The notes: a model not told the origin generated them from the sequence alone. Shown: positions 8,577 to 18,659, counted from the stretch's first letter. The stretch is 64,000 bases of DNA from Gammaproteobacteria bacterium (GCA_016125505.1 WGLP01000002.1:372001-436000), one strand, 5' to 3'. A program made the numbers and translations.

Positions 8577-9764
8577 ATGATGAACTTTCTGATAAATGGT
8601 CTGTTACATTTATCCTGGTGGGAGCTGGTCGGTATGACCCTGCTCCTGACCCATATCACCATTGCCAGCGTGACGATCTATTTGCATCGCCACCAGTCAC
8701 ACAACGCACTCAAACTGCACCCCGTCGTCAGCCACTTTTTCCGGTTCTGGTTGTGGCTGACCACCGGCATGGTGACCAGACAATGGGTGGCAATCCATCG
8801 CAAACACCACGCCAAGTGCGAAACCAAGGATGACCCGCATAGCCCGCAGGTATTCGGGATCAGAAAACTCCTGCTGCAAGGCTCCGAGTTATATCGTACC
8901 GAGGCAAAAAATCAGGAGACCCTGGAGAAGTACGGGCAGGGCACACCCGATGACTGGATCGAACGCAATCTTTACAGCCGTTACCCGGCCCTGGGTATTG
9001 GCCTGATGTTGTTGATCGATGTCGCCCTGTTTGGCGTGATCGGGATTACTGTCTTCGCTATTCAGATGCTCTGGATCCCGATCTGGGCTGCCGGTGTTAT
9101 CAATGGTATCGGCCACTTCTGGGGTTATCGCAATTTTGAAACGACCGATGCCTCGCGCAATATCAGTCCCTGGGGCGTATTGATCGGCGGCGAAGAGCTG
9201 CATAACAATCATCACGCCCATCCGCATTCCGCCCGCTTGTCCAACAAGTGGTGGGAATTCGATATCGGCTGGTTCTACATCCGCGTGCTGGAATTGAGTG
9301 GTCTCGCCCGCGTCAAGAAGATCGCCGCGAAGATCCACATGGTGGAGGGCAAGCATCTGATCGATGTGGAAACCGTGCGTGCGGTGATCCGGCATCGTTT
9401 TCATATCATGAAGCTGTATGGCCGCAAGGTGATCAAACCGGTGGTGCGTCATGAACGGCGCAGTGCCGATAACTATGCCAGCAAGCTGTTTCGTCGGGTG
9501 CGCAAACTCATGACCCGCGAAGATATCCAGCTGGACGGTACGGCCATGCAGACCCTGCAGGATGCGCTCAAGCAAAGCAAGGCGCTGGAGACGGTGTATC
9601 ACTTCAAACAGCAGCTTAAGGAGTTGTGGCAATACTCGGCCAGCAACCAGGCCAAACGGGTGGAACGCCTGCAACAATGGTGTGTGGACGCTGAAAAGAC
9701 CGGGATCCAGGCCTTGCAGGAATTCGCCGCCTATCTGCGTCGCTATACCTTGCAGCCAGCCTGA
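8577..9764 (+). CDS. Acyl-CoA delta-9 fatty acid desaturase (DesA type)
   Basis: A 395-residue integral membrane di-iron desaturase that inserts a cis double bond into long acyl chains and so tunes membrane fluidity. The three histidine boxes are complete: HRHQSH (37-42), HRKHH (74-78) and HNNHHAHPHS near residue 205. Four hydrophobic helices surround them. About 120 residues of mainly helical tail follow, as in other gammaproteobacterial DesA-type enzymes. AAGGAG at 8566-8571 points to the ATG at 8577 or the adjacent ATG at 8580; an in-frame GTG at 8571 overlaps that site and is rejected. The gene needs an electron donor; a ferredoxin-NADP reductase is encoded at 39 kb. Confidence 0.9.
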   Translation: MMNFLINGLLHLSWWELVGMTLLLTHITIASVTIYLHRHQSHNALKLHPVVSHFFRFWLWLTTGMVTRQWVAIHRKHHAKCETKDDPHSPQVFGIRKLLLQGSELYRTEAKNQETLEKYGQGTPDDWIERNLYSRYPALGIGLMLLIDVALFGVIGITVFAIQMLWIPIWAAGVINGIGHFWGYRNFETTDASRNISPWGVLIGGEELHNNHHAHPHSARLSNKWWEFDIGWFYIRVLELSGLARVKKIAAKIHMVEGKHLIDVETVRAVIRHRFHIMKLYGRKVIKPVVRHERRSADNYASKLFRRVRKLMTREDIQLDGTAMQTLQDALKQSKALETVYHFKQQLKELWQYSASNQAKRVERLQQWCVDAEKTGIQALQEFAAYLRRYTLQPA

Positions 9765-9772
9765 GTAAATTT

Positions 9773-9809
9773 ATCACCGGCGTGATTGGCGCAATCACGC
9801 CGGTGATTT
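9773..9809. terminator. Bidirectional terminator between desaturase and GH13 gene
   Basis: A perfect 16-bp stem (9773-9788 with 9792-9807) with a 3-base loop sits between two convergent genes. It is flanked by TTT on the plus-strand exit and AAAT on the other side. It abuts the GH13 stop codon at 9810-9812. Confidence 0.8.
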
Positions 9810-11927
9810 CTAATCGCCACTATCGCGCGCAAATACCAGAATCCCATTAGCTGGAATCACGATGCTCGCCGAGCAGGGGAGACCGTGCAAGGGTAGCGTT
9901 TGCGCCTGTACACCGCCCCGGTTCCCGGCAATCTGTGGATTGGGCATGTGATCGAAGTAATCACTGTTGAATACCTCCAGCCAGCGTCCACGACCCGGAA
10001 AACCCAGCGCATAGTTCCAGAATGTCATTTCATTAAGACTGGCGACAACGATCACGTCACGGCCGATACCTTCCAGCCAGCGATGAAATGCGATGACGCG
10101 GTTGGCCTCATGTACGTGAAACACGTTGATGGCGTCCGCACGCAGCGCCGGATGCCGACTGCGCAAATGTGTGAGCGCCTGTATGCAGCTTAAGTGATCT
10201 GCCATCGCCTGGTCCTGATGCAGTCCGTCCCACCAGATCAGGGCGTTGGGGTCGGGACTGTCGCTCCAGTATTTGTCTTCCAGAAACTCCTGGCCCATGA
10301 ACAGCATGGGGATACCCGGCGCGGTGAGTAACAGACCGTTGGCGACCCGTGCGCGACTGCGCGCATACCACGAGCGGCTGTCGCCAGGATCGGCCAGCGC
10401 GGCGATGCGCGGTTCGCGATCGTTGTCGTTTTCGAGACGCTGCCGATCATGGTTTTCCAGATACTGAACCGCCTGCCAGCTGGCGGCAAAATTATACGGG
10501 CGATACAGCTGATCACGCAGTGCGTTTAAACTGACGTGCGCTTCTGCACCGTGGGTTGCCTGCGTAATGATGTCGCGCACCGATTGGCGTATGCCCGCAT
10601 ACCAGACGGCGTCGAAACCGGCGCCACCGAGCTGGCGTGGGCGAAGTGCCCAGGATGGATCGTCACGCCAGTATTCGGCGATAGTGATGGCTTCGGGCTT
10701 GATGTACTTCAAGGTGTCCGTCAGGTCCTGCAGAAAGCGCCAGCCACCGTGATCGTCGATCACCGTGACCTGATCAAAACGAAAACCGTCGACGTGATAT
10801 TCCTCGATAAAGAATTTCGCATTATCGATGAGAAACTGACGGACTTCGTTTTTCCAGTACGCAAACACCAGGCCACCGGCATAACCTTGATCGGTAAAGT
10901 AGAGACTGTCGTTGTTATCGCCATCGAAGCTGCGATCAAAAAAGTAAATACTCTGGTCGTCACCATTGAAACCGCCGGCGTGGTTGTAGACGACATCCAG
11001 GAGTACGGCTAATCCGTACAAATGGCAGATATCGATCAGCACCTTGAGTTGATTGACCTGACCCGTCAGATGTGCCTCGGTCAGTGGCTCGCAACCGCGG
11101 TCGGCGAGTAATTCGTTGACGATGATTAAATAGGGTGCCAGCTTGTCAGCCTGTACCGCGTAATCCATTTCCACTGAAAAGATGTCGGTGCCGTTGTAAC
11201 CCAGGCTGTACGGGCCCTGGAATTCCACGATGGGGAGCGGCTCAATCGCGTTGACGCCCAGCTGCACGAGGTAAGGAATGCGTTCGAGTATGTCCAGGAA
11301 CTTGCCTTCACGCTGTTGGCGCGCGTCCTGGTTATTCGCATTCATGGCATAGAAACGACCGACGTGAAATTGATAAATGATCAGATCGTTGAACGCCGGC
11401 GGACGGTACTCGTGGTCGTGCCAGGGATAACCGGCGGCATCGCGTACGATACAATCGCAATCGGGGTAACCGTAAAATTCCAGTTCGCGCGCATAAGGAT
11501 CGCGTTTGTACGGCTGTGACCTTCCCTTGAGATAAAACCGGTAATAGTCGCCATCCCGCACACCGGGTACGAAACCGGTCCAGGTATTGTCCGGGTTGCG
11601 TTGGAGTTTGCGTTCGTCCGTCGGTTGCCAGCTATCGTCTGCGGCATTGATCGCCTCGGGCTGATCGGAAAGTCGAATATAGACTTCCACCGCCTCGTTG
11701 GGGGCCCAGACACGGAAGCTCGCGCCATCGGCAAGCAGATTGGCTCCCATCGGGGTGTTCGCTGCGATATGTTCCTGAGTGACGGGCAGCGTCAGGCGGT
11801 CGGTTTGCATGCGTTCCAGCAAGGCCGACAGGCCCGGATCGGCGGTTTTCGATTTTCCCGGTATGGGCTTGCCTTGGGCCTGGGATTTTTTTACGGGGGA
11901 TTGGGGTTCTGAATCCGTCTTGGACAT
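9810..11927 (-). CDS. GH13 family alpha-glucan enzyme with N-terminal CBM48-like domain
   Basis: A 705-residue cytoplasmic protein (no signal peptide). The first 45 residues are Lys/Pro-rich. Residues 60-165 form an early-set/CBM48-like domain (FRVWAPNEAVEVYIRL). The catalytic barrel has GH13 region I DVVYNH (311-316), region II GFRFD with nucleophile D385, region III AEYW with acid E418, and region IV ENHD (491-494). This architecture fits branching enzymes or related alpha-glucan hydrolases/transferases. I cannot choose between them, and no glycogen or trehalose gene is adjacent. The start has an AAAGGAGG site. The gene appears monocistronic and ends at a strong hairpin. Confidence 0.85.
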   Translation of the reverse strand: MSKTDSEPQSPVKKSQAQGKPIPGKSKTADPGLSALLERMQTDRLTLPVTQEHIAANTPMGANLLADGASFRVWAPNEAVEVYIRLSDQPEAINAADDSWQPTDERKLQRNPDNTWTGFVPGVRDGDYYRFYLKGRSQPYKRDPYARELEFYGYPDCDCIVRDAAGYPWHDHEYRPPAFNDLIIYQFHVGRFYAMNANNQDARQQREGKFLDILERIPYLVQLGVNAIEPLPIVEFQGPYSLGYNGTDIFSVEMDYAVQADKLAPYLIIVNELLADRGCEPLTEAHLTGQVNQLKVLIDICHLYGLAVLLDVVYNHAGGFNGDDQSIYFFDRSFDGDNNDSLYFTDQGYAGGLVFAYWKNEVRQFLIDNAKFFIEEYHVDGFRFDQVTVIDDHGGWRFLQDLTDTLKYIKPEAITIAEYWRDDPSWALRPRQLGGAGFDAVWYAGIRQSVRDIITQATHGAEAHVSLNALRDQLYRPYNFAASWQAVQYLENHDRQRLENDNDREPRIAALADPGDSRSWYARSRARVANGLLLTAPGIPMLFMGQEFLEDKYWSDSPDPNALIWWDGLHQDQAMADHLSCIQALTHLRSRHPALRADAINVFHVHEANRVIAFHRWLEGIGRDVIVVASLNEMTFWNYALGFPGRGRWLEVFNSDYFDHMPNPQIAGNRGGVQAQTLPLHGLPCSASIVIPANGILVFARDSGD

Positions 11928-12389
11928 GGTGACCTCCTTTATGGTTACACCAGTGCACGAACAAAGTAACGGTTACGGGACAGTTGCGATTCCTTGCAAT
12001 ACCCTAAATGACCGAGATTGGACAAAGACGTTCCAAATGAACTGTGCATCACGGTTGCCGGGCCTGAGACTGGCTACCGGGATCGACGCGGGAAGCGGCA
12101 ATGCGCACAGTGAGTAAAGATAGCAGAAAAGTACGGTTGAGCAGGTCAGGTCGCCTACGCGCGGCAGACAGGAAATTTGCCTTGGCGGGCGAAGAATATC
12201 CGGCTATCGAACGTTATATCCAGATGTCCTGTGAGTACCCGCTCTCGGCAGCGATGCGTGAGGCCGTGCCGGGACAGGGGCATTGTGTGGTAGCCTGTTG
12301 AAAGTTATATAAAAAAAGTCAGATCTGATGAATAATAAGCTCTTTCATATACTTTGCCCCAGTAGGCTCTGCACACAACAGGTAGCGAC
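11928..12389. other. Intergenic region between GH13 and TolC-like genes
   Basis: About 460 bp between divergent genes. It presumably carries both promoters. One short open frame (12101-12301) has weak support and is listed separately. I see no RNA gene or repeat. Confidence 0.4.
12101..12301 (+). CDS. Possible small hypothetical protein (66 residues)
   Basis: A short frame starting at ATG 12101, with a purine-rich GGGAAG stretch seven bases upstream. The product is basic at the N-terminus, then contains AEEYPAIERYIQ-like helical sequence and ends Cys-Val-Val-Ala-Cys. No family is recognised. It could be a chance frame in intergenic DNA. Confidence 0.2.
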   Translation: MRTVSKDSRKVRLSRSGRLRAADRKFALAGEEYPAIERYIQMSCEYPLSAAMREAVPGQGHCVVAC

Positions 12390-13685
12390 GTGACCTTTAC
12401 TCATTTTTATCGCCGGCTGCTGCCTTTTATCGGTGTCATCTCGCTCGGTCTCGCACACTCGGTGCGGGCGCAGGACGGACTGACGCTGGATGCCTATTTC
12501 GATGCGGCCCTGCAGCGCAGTGAAACCACCGCGATCCAGTTGCAGCAGATTCAGCAGGCCGAAGAGGTCTACCGTCAGGCCAATGCCGCTTTGTTGCCGA
12601 CCATTAACGGGGTGGTGTCCTATACCTGGCTGGACCCGTTACCGGCCGGCACCCAGTCGACCCCGTCCAATCTGAGCCAGCAACACGTCAGTCGCTTCAC
12701 TGCCACACAACCGTTGTTTCGTGGCATGCGCGAATACGCCGCCTTGCGTCAGACCCGCGATTTGTTATCGGCGCAACGCCAGGATTATCGTCAGGCCCGT
12801 GTCAGCCTCTATCAGGATGTGTTGCAGAATTTCTTTTCCATTCTGGCCCTGGAGAGTGACATCCGCAATTACCAGGAAGAGATCCGGCTGAATCGTGAAC
12901 GGGAACAGGACATCCGCGCACGCGTGCGTATCGGCCGTTCGCGTGACAGTGAACTGTTGAACGAGCAGAGTAGCATCAGCACTCTGAATGCCACGGTGGA
13001 ACAATTACGCGGGCAACTGCAAGTCGCGCGACAGGGCTTTGCCTTTTTAAGCGGATTGAATGCGGATACCGCCCTGCAGGATAACCTGAACCTGCCGGCA
13101 CAACTGGAACCCTTGCCGGCGTATCTTGCGGGTATTCAGGATCGGCCGGATGTGCATGCCGCGCAGCAGCGCCTGGTGGCGGCCTCAGAGGGGATCGCCA
13201 TCGCGCGCGGCGAGCATTATCCCAGTCTGGACCTGAATGCCAATTACTATCTGGAGCGACCAGGATATCTCGACGATTCCAAATGGGATGTGCAACTCCT
13301 GTTAACGATCCCCTTGTACGCCGGTGGCAGTGTGCAGTCCAAGGTGCGGCAGGCAACCGCGGAACGCAATCAGGTGGAGCTGACACAGACTCAGATCAAG
13401 CGCCAGGCCGATCAGGAGATTCGCTCCTTATACCAAAGCATCGTGTCCAATCTGTCGCAGCTGGAGGCGTTGATTCGCGCCACGGCGGCGGCGAAAAAAA
13501 GTTACGCGGCCCAGGTGCGTGATTACAAGCTGGGGCTGGTGACGAATCTCGATGTATTGCAGGCGCTGACGGCGTTTCAGCAAAACCAGCGTACGCTGGA
13601 CCACACCGTATTTACTGCCAAGAGTAATTATCTGCAGTTGCTGACCGCTGCGGCGCGCATGCCCACACAGGGCGTCAAACCATGA
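12390..13685 (+). CDS. TolC-family outer-membrane efflux channel
   Basis: A 431-residue outer-membrane factor. The signal peptide ends near HSVRA-QDG. The rest consists of two TolC-type repeats of long helices with strand segments, including paired DxYxxALxxS-like starts (LDAYFDAALQRSE) and the late LGLVTNLDVLQALTAFQQ motif typical of the family. It starts at GTG 12390. It overlaps the RND gene by ATGA, so channel and pump are made together. No periplasmic adaptor gene is found beside them, which is unusual for a tripartite efflux operon. Confidence 0.88.
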   Translation: MTFTHFYRRLLPFIGVISLGLAHSVRAQDGLTLDAYFDAALQRSETTAIQLQQIQQAEEVYRQANAALLPTINGVVSYTWLDPLPAGTQSTPSNLSQQHVSRFTATQPLFRGMREYAALRQTRDLLSAQRQDYRQARVSLYQDVLQNFFSILALESDIRNYQEEIRLNREREQDIRARVRIGRSRDSELLNEQSSISTLNATVEQLRGQLQVARQGFAFLSGLNADTALQDNLNLPAQLEPLPAYLAGIQDRPDVHAAQQRLVAASEGIAIARGEHYPSLDLNANYYLERPGYLDDSKWDVQLLLTIPLYAGGSVQSKVRQATAERNQVELTQTQIKRQADQEIRSLYQSIVSNLSQLEALIRATAAAKKSYAAQVRDYKLGLVTNLDVLQALTAFQQNQRTLDHTVFTAKSNYLQLLTAAARMPTQGVKP

Positions 13686-16600
13686 CCCTCTCGGATATCG
13701 CGATTCGCCGGCCGGTGTTTGCCTGGATGTTGATGGTGGGCCTGATCCTGTTCGGCGCGATCTCGGCCTCGCGCATGGGCATCAGTCAGTTGCCTGACGT
13801 GGATTTTCCGGTCATCTCCGTTCAGGTCACCTATCCGGGCGCGGCACCGGAGATCGTGGAGACGAACGTCGTCGACATCATCGAAGACGCGGTGATGTCC
13901 GTGGAAGGCGTGCGCAGTGTCACCTCGACCACGCGTTATGCTGCCGCCACCATCGCCGTGGAATTCGATCTTTCACGCGATATCGCCGATGCCTTACAGG
14001 AGGTACAGAACAAGGTCGCGGCGGCGCAACGCAACCTGCCTTCGGAGATCGACCCGCCGATCATCAGCAAGAGCAACCCGGAGGATCAGCCGATCATGTG
14101 GATGTCGGTGACCAGTGATCGCATGCCGCTGCACGAGTTGATGCGTTACGTCAAAGACGTGCTCAAGGATCGTTTCTCGTCCATCTCCGGCGTCGGCGAG
14201 ATCCTGTTCGGCGGTTACGTCGATCCGAATCTGCGGGTGTGGGTCTCGGGCAAGGCGCTGGACAAGTATGACCTGGCAGTCACCGACGTGGTGAATGGCA
14301 TTCAGGCGCAGCACTCGGAGTTGCCCGCGGGACAGATCTCGACACCGCGCAAGGAGTTCGATGTGCGCACCATGGGCGAGGCCTCGACCACCGATGAATT
14401 CGGCAATATCGTGCTGAGCCAGCGCGGCGGCCAGCCGGTGTATTCGCGGATCCTGCTCAAACAAGTGGCGACCATTGAGGACGGCCTGGATGATATTCAT
14501 CGGATCTCGCGCGCCAACGGCGTGCGCGCGGTCGGTATCGGTATTCGCAAGCAGCGCGGGTCCAACGCCGTGGCGGTGGCGCATGCCGTCAAGGCACGCA
14601 TGGCGGAAGTTGCCAAACAATTGCCGCAGGGTATGTCCATCGACGTCAATTTCGATACCACCAAGTTTATCGAAGACTCGGTGGATGAGTTCAAGTTTGC
14701 GCTGGTCATGTCGGCCCTGGTGACGTCCCTGGTGTGCTGGTTGTTCCTCGGCAGTTGGAGCGCAACACTGAACGTGTTGCTGGCCATCCCGACATCGATC
14801 ATCGGCACCTTCATCGTGTTGTACTTTTTTGGCTTCACGCTCAACACCTTCACCTTGCTCGGCCTGAGCCTGGCCATTGGTATCGTGGTGGATGACGCGA
14901 TCATGGTGCTGGAAAATATCGTGCGACACCAGGAGATGGGGGAGGACCGCATCGAGGCGGCGCTCAAAGGGACACGTCAGATCACCTTTGCCGCCATGGC
15001 CGCAACCCTTGCCGTGGTGGCGATCTTCCTGCCCGTGGCCTTTATGTCGGGGGTGATCGGTAAGTTCTTTTTCCAGTTCGGTATTACGATGACGGCGGCA
15101 GTGATGCTTTCGCTGCTGGAGGCGTTAACGCTGACATCGATGCGTGCCTCGCAATTCGTGCAGGCGAGCAGCCGTAACTCACGCATGGGGCGTGCGGCCA
15201 ATGCTGCGTTTAATGGCCTGGCAACATTTTATCGGCGCGGGCTGAGGGTAACCTTGCGGCACCCTTGGTTAGTGTTAGTTGGTTCGATTATCTTTTTTGG
15301 CGTTTCGATCTTATCGTTTATAAAAGTGAATAAGGAATTCATGCCCAAGCAGGATCAATCGACGTTCATTATCCAGGGGCGTACGGCAATTGATTCTTCC
15401 CTGGAGTACACCAATTCCCTGAGCAAACAGGCCGAGGCCTTTTTGATGAAGCGACCGGAAGTACGTCGGGTGTATTCCGCCGTGGGAGGTTTTGGCAGCG
15501 GCAATCGTTCCGATTTGTTCAATATCTTCGTCAGTCTCAAGCCCAAGGGAGAGCGTGGTATCGACCCCAAGGCCGGCCATGAGTTGAGCCAGCAGGAAAT
15601 AATGGAGCTAACGCGTAAGGCCTTGAAGAAGTTGCCGATGCGCGTGTCAATCCAGGACTTGTCGCAGCGCGGCTTTTCCGCTCGCCGCGGTTTTCCTTTG
15701 GAGTTCACCGTGCAGGGACGCGACTGGGACAAGATCATCGAATACGTCAAGACCATTGAGAAAAAGCTTGAGGACACCGGTCTGGTGACGGACCTGGACG
15801 ATGATTACCTGTTAGGTAAGCCGGAGATCCGCGTGATACCGGATCGCATCGCGGCCGCCAAACACGGTGTCAGTATTACTGCGATTTCCGAAACCGTGAA
15901 CGCCATGGTCGGTGGTGTCGTCGCGGCACAGTATTCTTCTGGTGGCCACCGCTATGACGTGCGGGTGCGTCTGCGCGATGCGGACCTGAACAGCGCCGAT
16001 GAGATCAAAAAACTGTACGTGCGTAATAATCGCGGTGAACTGGTGCGCATGGACAAGGTCGTGCGTCTTGAAGTGGGTGAAGGACTCGCGCAGATCAATC
16101 GTAATAATCGCGAGCGCGCGGTCTCGATCACGGCGAACATCGCCACGGGTAAATCCCAGCAGGCGGCGATCAGTGCCGCCAAATCCATCGCCAGGGAAGT
16201 CCTGCCGGCGGGATACCACGCCGAATTCGTCGGTGGCTCGCAGGCCTTGCAGGAATCCTTCAACAGTCTATGGTTTGTCCTGTTCCTCGGCGTCCTGGTG
16301 GCCTACATGGTACTGGCCTCGCAATTCAACAGCTTTATTCATCCGGTCACGGTCCTGATGGCACTGCCGTTCAGTGTCTCCGGTGCGTTCCTGACATTGT
16401 GGTTGACGGGCAACTCGCTGAACATTTTCAGTTTCATTGGTCTGATTTTGCTGATGGGTATCGTCAAGAAGAATTCCATCCTGCTGGTGGATTTTACCAA
16501 TCAGGTGCGCGCACGCGGCAATGTATCGGTGCGCGATGCGCTCTACGAGGCCTGCCCGATTCGGTTGCGCCCGATCCTGATGACGTCCTTCGCCACGATT

Positions 16601-16795
16601 GCGGCAGCATTGCCGCTGGCATTGGCTATCGGCCCCGGTGCGGAACTCCGTGCCCCCATGGCCATTGCCGTGATCGGCGGCGTGCTGGTCTCGACCTTGC
16701 TGACCTTGTTTGTTGTCCCTGCTGTCTATGAATTGCTTGCGCGGTTCGAACGCCTGCCGCCTCACGCTACCCAGATAGCCTCAACCGCAGACTGA
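13682..16795 (+). CDS. RND efflux permease, HAE1/AcrB type
   Basis: A 1037-residue proton-driven inner-membrane pump of normal length. It has the RND start SDIAIRRPVFAW, two large periplasmic loops, the TM4 proton-relay Asp pair D404-D405 (GIVVDDAIMVLENI) and the TM10 Lys in GIVKKNSILLVDF. It resembles HAE1-type multidrug pumps rather than heavy-metal CzcA types. The substrate is unknown. It is translationally coupled to the TolC-like gene upstream. The missing adaptor must be encoded elsewhere or shared with another system. Confidence 0.92.
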   Translation: MTLSDIAIRRPVFAWMLMVGLILFGAISASRMGISQLPDVDFPVISVQVTYPGAAPEIVETNVVDIIEDAVMSVEGVRSVTSTTRYAAATIAVEFDLSRDIADALQEVQNKVAAAQRNLPSEIDPPIISKSNPEDQPIMWMSVTSDRMPLHELMRYVKDVLKDRFSSISGVGEILFGGYVDPNLRVWVSGKALDKYDLAVTDVVNGIQAQHSELPAGQISTPRKEFDVRTMGEASTTDEFGNIVLSQRGGQPVYSRILLKQVATIEDGLDDIHRISRANGVRAVGIGIRKQRGSNAVAVAHAVKARMAEVAKQLPQGMSIDVNFDTTKFIEDSVDEFKFALVMSALVTSLVCWLFLGSWSATLNVLLAIPTSIIGTFIVLYFFGFTLNTFTLLGLSLAIGIVVDDAIMVLENIVRHQEMGEDRIEAALKGTRQITFAAMAATLAVVAIFLPVAFMSGVIGKFFFQFGITMTAAVMLSLLEALTLTSMRASQFVQASSRNSRMGRAANAAFNGLATFYRRGLRVTLRHPWLVLVGSIIFFGVSILSFIKVNKEFMPKQDQSTFIIQGRTAIDSSLEYTNSLSKQAEAFLMKRPEVRRVYSAVGGFGSGNRSDLFNIFVSLKPKGERGIDPKAGHELSQQEIMELTRKALKKLPMRVSIQDLSQRGFSARRGFPLEFTVQGRDWDKIIEYVKTIEKKLEDTGLVTDLDDDYLLGKPEIRVIPDRIAAAKHGVSITAISETVNAMVGGVVAAQYSSGGHRYDVRVRLRDADLNSADEIKKLYVRNNRGELVRMDKVVRLEVGEGLAQINRNNRERAVSITANIATGKSQQAAISAAKSIAREVLPAGYHAEFVGGSQALQESFNSLWFVLFLGVLVAYMVLASQFNSFIHPVTVLMALPFSVSGAFLTLWLTGNSLNIFSFIGLILLMGIVKKNSILLVDFTNQVRARGNVSVRDALYEACPIRLRPILMTSFATIAAALPLALAIGPGAELRAPMAIAVIGGVLVSTLLTLFVVPAVYELLARFERLPPHATQIASTAD

Positions 16796-16952
16796 GATTT
16801 ATCAGTAAATCTGATATCTCGTATAAATTTAAGTAATTGCAATTTCTAAGGCCTCTGCGGTGACACTTGCATTGCAGAAGCATAGCCACTCTGTTACCGT
16901 CGTGACCTCGCATTTTTATGGCATACCATTCTCGAGTAAATCAGCGGGTCCG

Positions 16953-17810
16953 ATGTCATCACTTCTTAGCTATCTTCGTCCCTGGGAATTTTCCCCGCTG
17001 GTACTGATATGTTGTGTTGTCGCCAGCCTGTTGTTCTGGCGTGGCCAGCGGCAGCGGGCACGCGAAGGCATCCGCACCGGTTTCTGGCGAAGTCTGAGTT
17101 TCTATGCCGGCGTATTGATGGTCTATGCCGTCATGCAGACCTATATCGATTATCTTTCCCAGCACATGTTCTGGGTGCATCGTTTTCAACACCTGGTATT
17201 ACATCACCTGGCACCGTTGTTGATCGCGCTTTCCTATCCATACGAGGTGCTTGGTTACGGTGTGCCGGCGCGTATACGCAAACGCTATCTGGTGCCGCTC
17301 TGGAACAGTTTCCCCCTGCGCGCAAGCTATGGGTTTCTGCAGAATCCATTGATTGCACCGTTGCTGTTTGTCGGCCTGATCTATTTCTGGTTGGTGCCGT
17401 CAATCCATTTCGATGCCATGCTGAGCGCAACGCTCTATCAGGTCATGAACTGGAGCATGTTGCTGGACGGTTTGTTGTTCTGGTGGCTGATGGTGGATGA
17501 CCGTGCCCCGCAGGAACACCGTACGCTTCAGTATCCGATTCGGATCGTGATTCTGTTTGCCGTGATGCTGGTACAGATCTTCATCGGTGCGCACATCGCC
17601 TTGGCGGACAAGGTGATATACGACGTTTACAGTGTCTGCGGCCGCGCCTGGCCGATAAGTCCATTGACGGATCAATCCATCGGTGGTCTGACGACCTGGA
17701 TACCGGCCGCCATGATGAGTGTCATCGGTATCATCCTGGTCATTCGTTTATGGATGCGTAACAGTGCCGCGCAGGTAAATCTGAATCCTGTGCTGGCGAC
17801 GGAGAAATGA
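16953..17810 (+). CDS. ctaG: Cytochrome c oxidase assembly factor, CtaG (caa3 type)
   Basis: About 285 residues with seven hydrophobic helices, matching the caa3-type CtaG/DUF1404 group involved in copper delivery to the oxidase CuB site. Conserved-looking features include MFWVHRFQHLVLHHLAPLL near residue 75, rich in His, and PLTDQSIGGLTTW near 255. I prefer the ATG at 16953 because the 31 residues added by a GTG at 16860 are polar and unlike the family. However, the GTG has an AAGG upstream and cannot be excluded. The gene overlaps the SCO gene by ATGA. The pair implies a copper oxidase elsewhere in the genome. Confidence 0.82.
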   Translation: MSSLLSYLRPWEFSPLVLICCVVASLLFWRGQRQRAREGIRTGFWRSLSFYAGVLMVYAVMQTYIDYLSQHMFWVHRFQHLVLHHLAPLLIALSYPYEVLGYGVPARIRKRYLVPLWNSFPLRASYGFLQNPLIAPLLFVGLIYFWLVPSIHFDAMLSATLYQVMNWSMLLDGLLFWWLMVDDRAPQEHRTLQYPIRIVILFAVMLVQIFIGAHIALADKVIYDVYSVCGRAWPISPLTDQSIGGLTTWIPAAMMSVIGIILVIRLWMRNSAAQVNLNPVLATEK

Positions 17811-18445
17811 AAGCCAGGATGATGAGTACACATCGATTACACCAAAGCCTTGCGATTCGTCTGTTCTTGTTGTTATCGGTGTTAACGCTGACGGCCTGTC
17901 ATCACGGAGAGCCCTGGGCGACGAAAGACATCAGCGGTCTGATGCCCAGGCTGACGTTTCATCTCACCGAGGCCAATCGCGACAGGCCGGTGCAGGCGAC
18001 AGATTATCGCGGGCATATCCTGCTGGTGTATTTTGGTTACACCCATTGCCCGGATGTGTGTCCGCTGACCCTGGGCAGAATGAAATCGGTCCTGACGAAT
18101 CTCGGCGCGCAGGCACGGCAGGTCGAGGTCTTGTTTGTCACGGTGGACCCGGCGCGAGACAAGTTGCCTTTGCTCAAGCGCTATACCGAATTTTTTGGTC
18201 CGCAGGTGCTGGGGCTGCGTGGCGATCAATCGGAATTACGGGCGCTGACCAAACGCTACCGCGTGACCTATGGTTATGACGCCCCCGATACCCATGGCAA
18301 CTATAATGTTTCACACAGCAGCGCCGTCTATGTCTTCGATCGTCAGGGCGCGCCACGTCTGATTATCCGGCCACAGGATTCCATCGCAGCCATCACCACT
18401 GACCTCAAACGCCTGGTGACCGAGAAGACACCCCATTCCAGCTGA
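17807..18445 (+). CDS. SCO1/SenC family copper chaperone lipoprotein
   Basis: A 212-residue thioredoxin-fold protein that delivers copper to, or reduces, the CuA site of cytochrome oxidase. The lipoprotein signal ends LTLTAC (Cys 31). The copper-binding CPDVCP motif is near residue 82, and the distal His is in NVSHSSAVYVFD near residue 170. The length is normal. The start overlaps ctaG by four bases. Another in-frame ATG six codons in could also serve. Confidence 0.92.
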   Translation: MKARMMSTHRLHQSLAIRLFLLLSVLTLTACHHGEPWATKDISGLMPRLTFHLTEANRDRPVQATDYRGHILLVYFGYTHCPDVCPLTLGRMKSVLTNLGAQARQVEVLFVTVDPARDKLPLLKRYTEFFGPQVLGLRGDQSELRALTKRYRVTYGYDAPDTHGNYNVSHSSAVYVFDRQGAPRLIIRPQDSIAAITTDLKRLVTEKTPHSS

Positions 18446-18641
18446 AAGCATTAATCCCAATAATGTAAATATGGCGGTAACATTGGCCAGCGAATATGCA
18501 CAATATCTGTTGTGCGAGGGGTAAATAGCCCTAGACAAAGCCATGGCATGTTCGATTTTTTCCCGTGACTCCACGCCTTAATTGTCAGATTTTAATAATA
18601 ATTATTGCTGAAAATAAGGATATGACAGGCGTGTTACGGGA

Positions 18642-18659
18642 TCGTCATCTGTTTGTCAT
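18642..18659 (+). promoter_or_regulatory. Pho box upstream of pstSCAB
   Basis: TCGTCAT and TTGTCAT are repeated with an 11-base period, which is the PhoB recognition pattern. A plausible -10 (TACCTT, around 18670) follows by about ten bases, as in PhoB-activated promoters where the Pho box replaces the -35. The pstS start is 57 bases downstream. Confidence 0.7.

Noticed and set aside
13994-14929. Long open frame (311 codons) on the minus strand inside the RND gene
   Set aside because: It is antisense to a fully conserved RND pump, has no ribosome-binding site and its product is Arg/His-rich without any family pattern.
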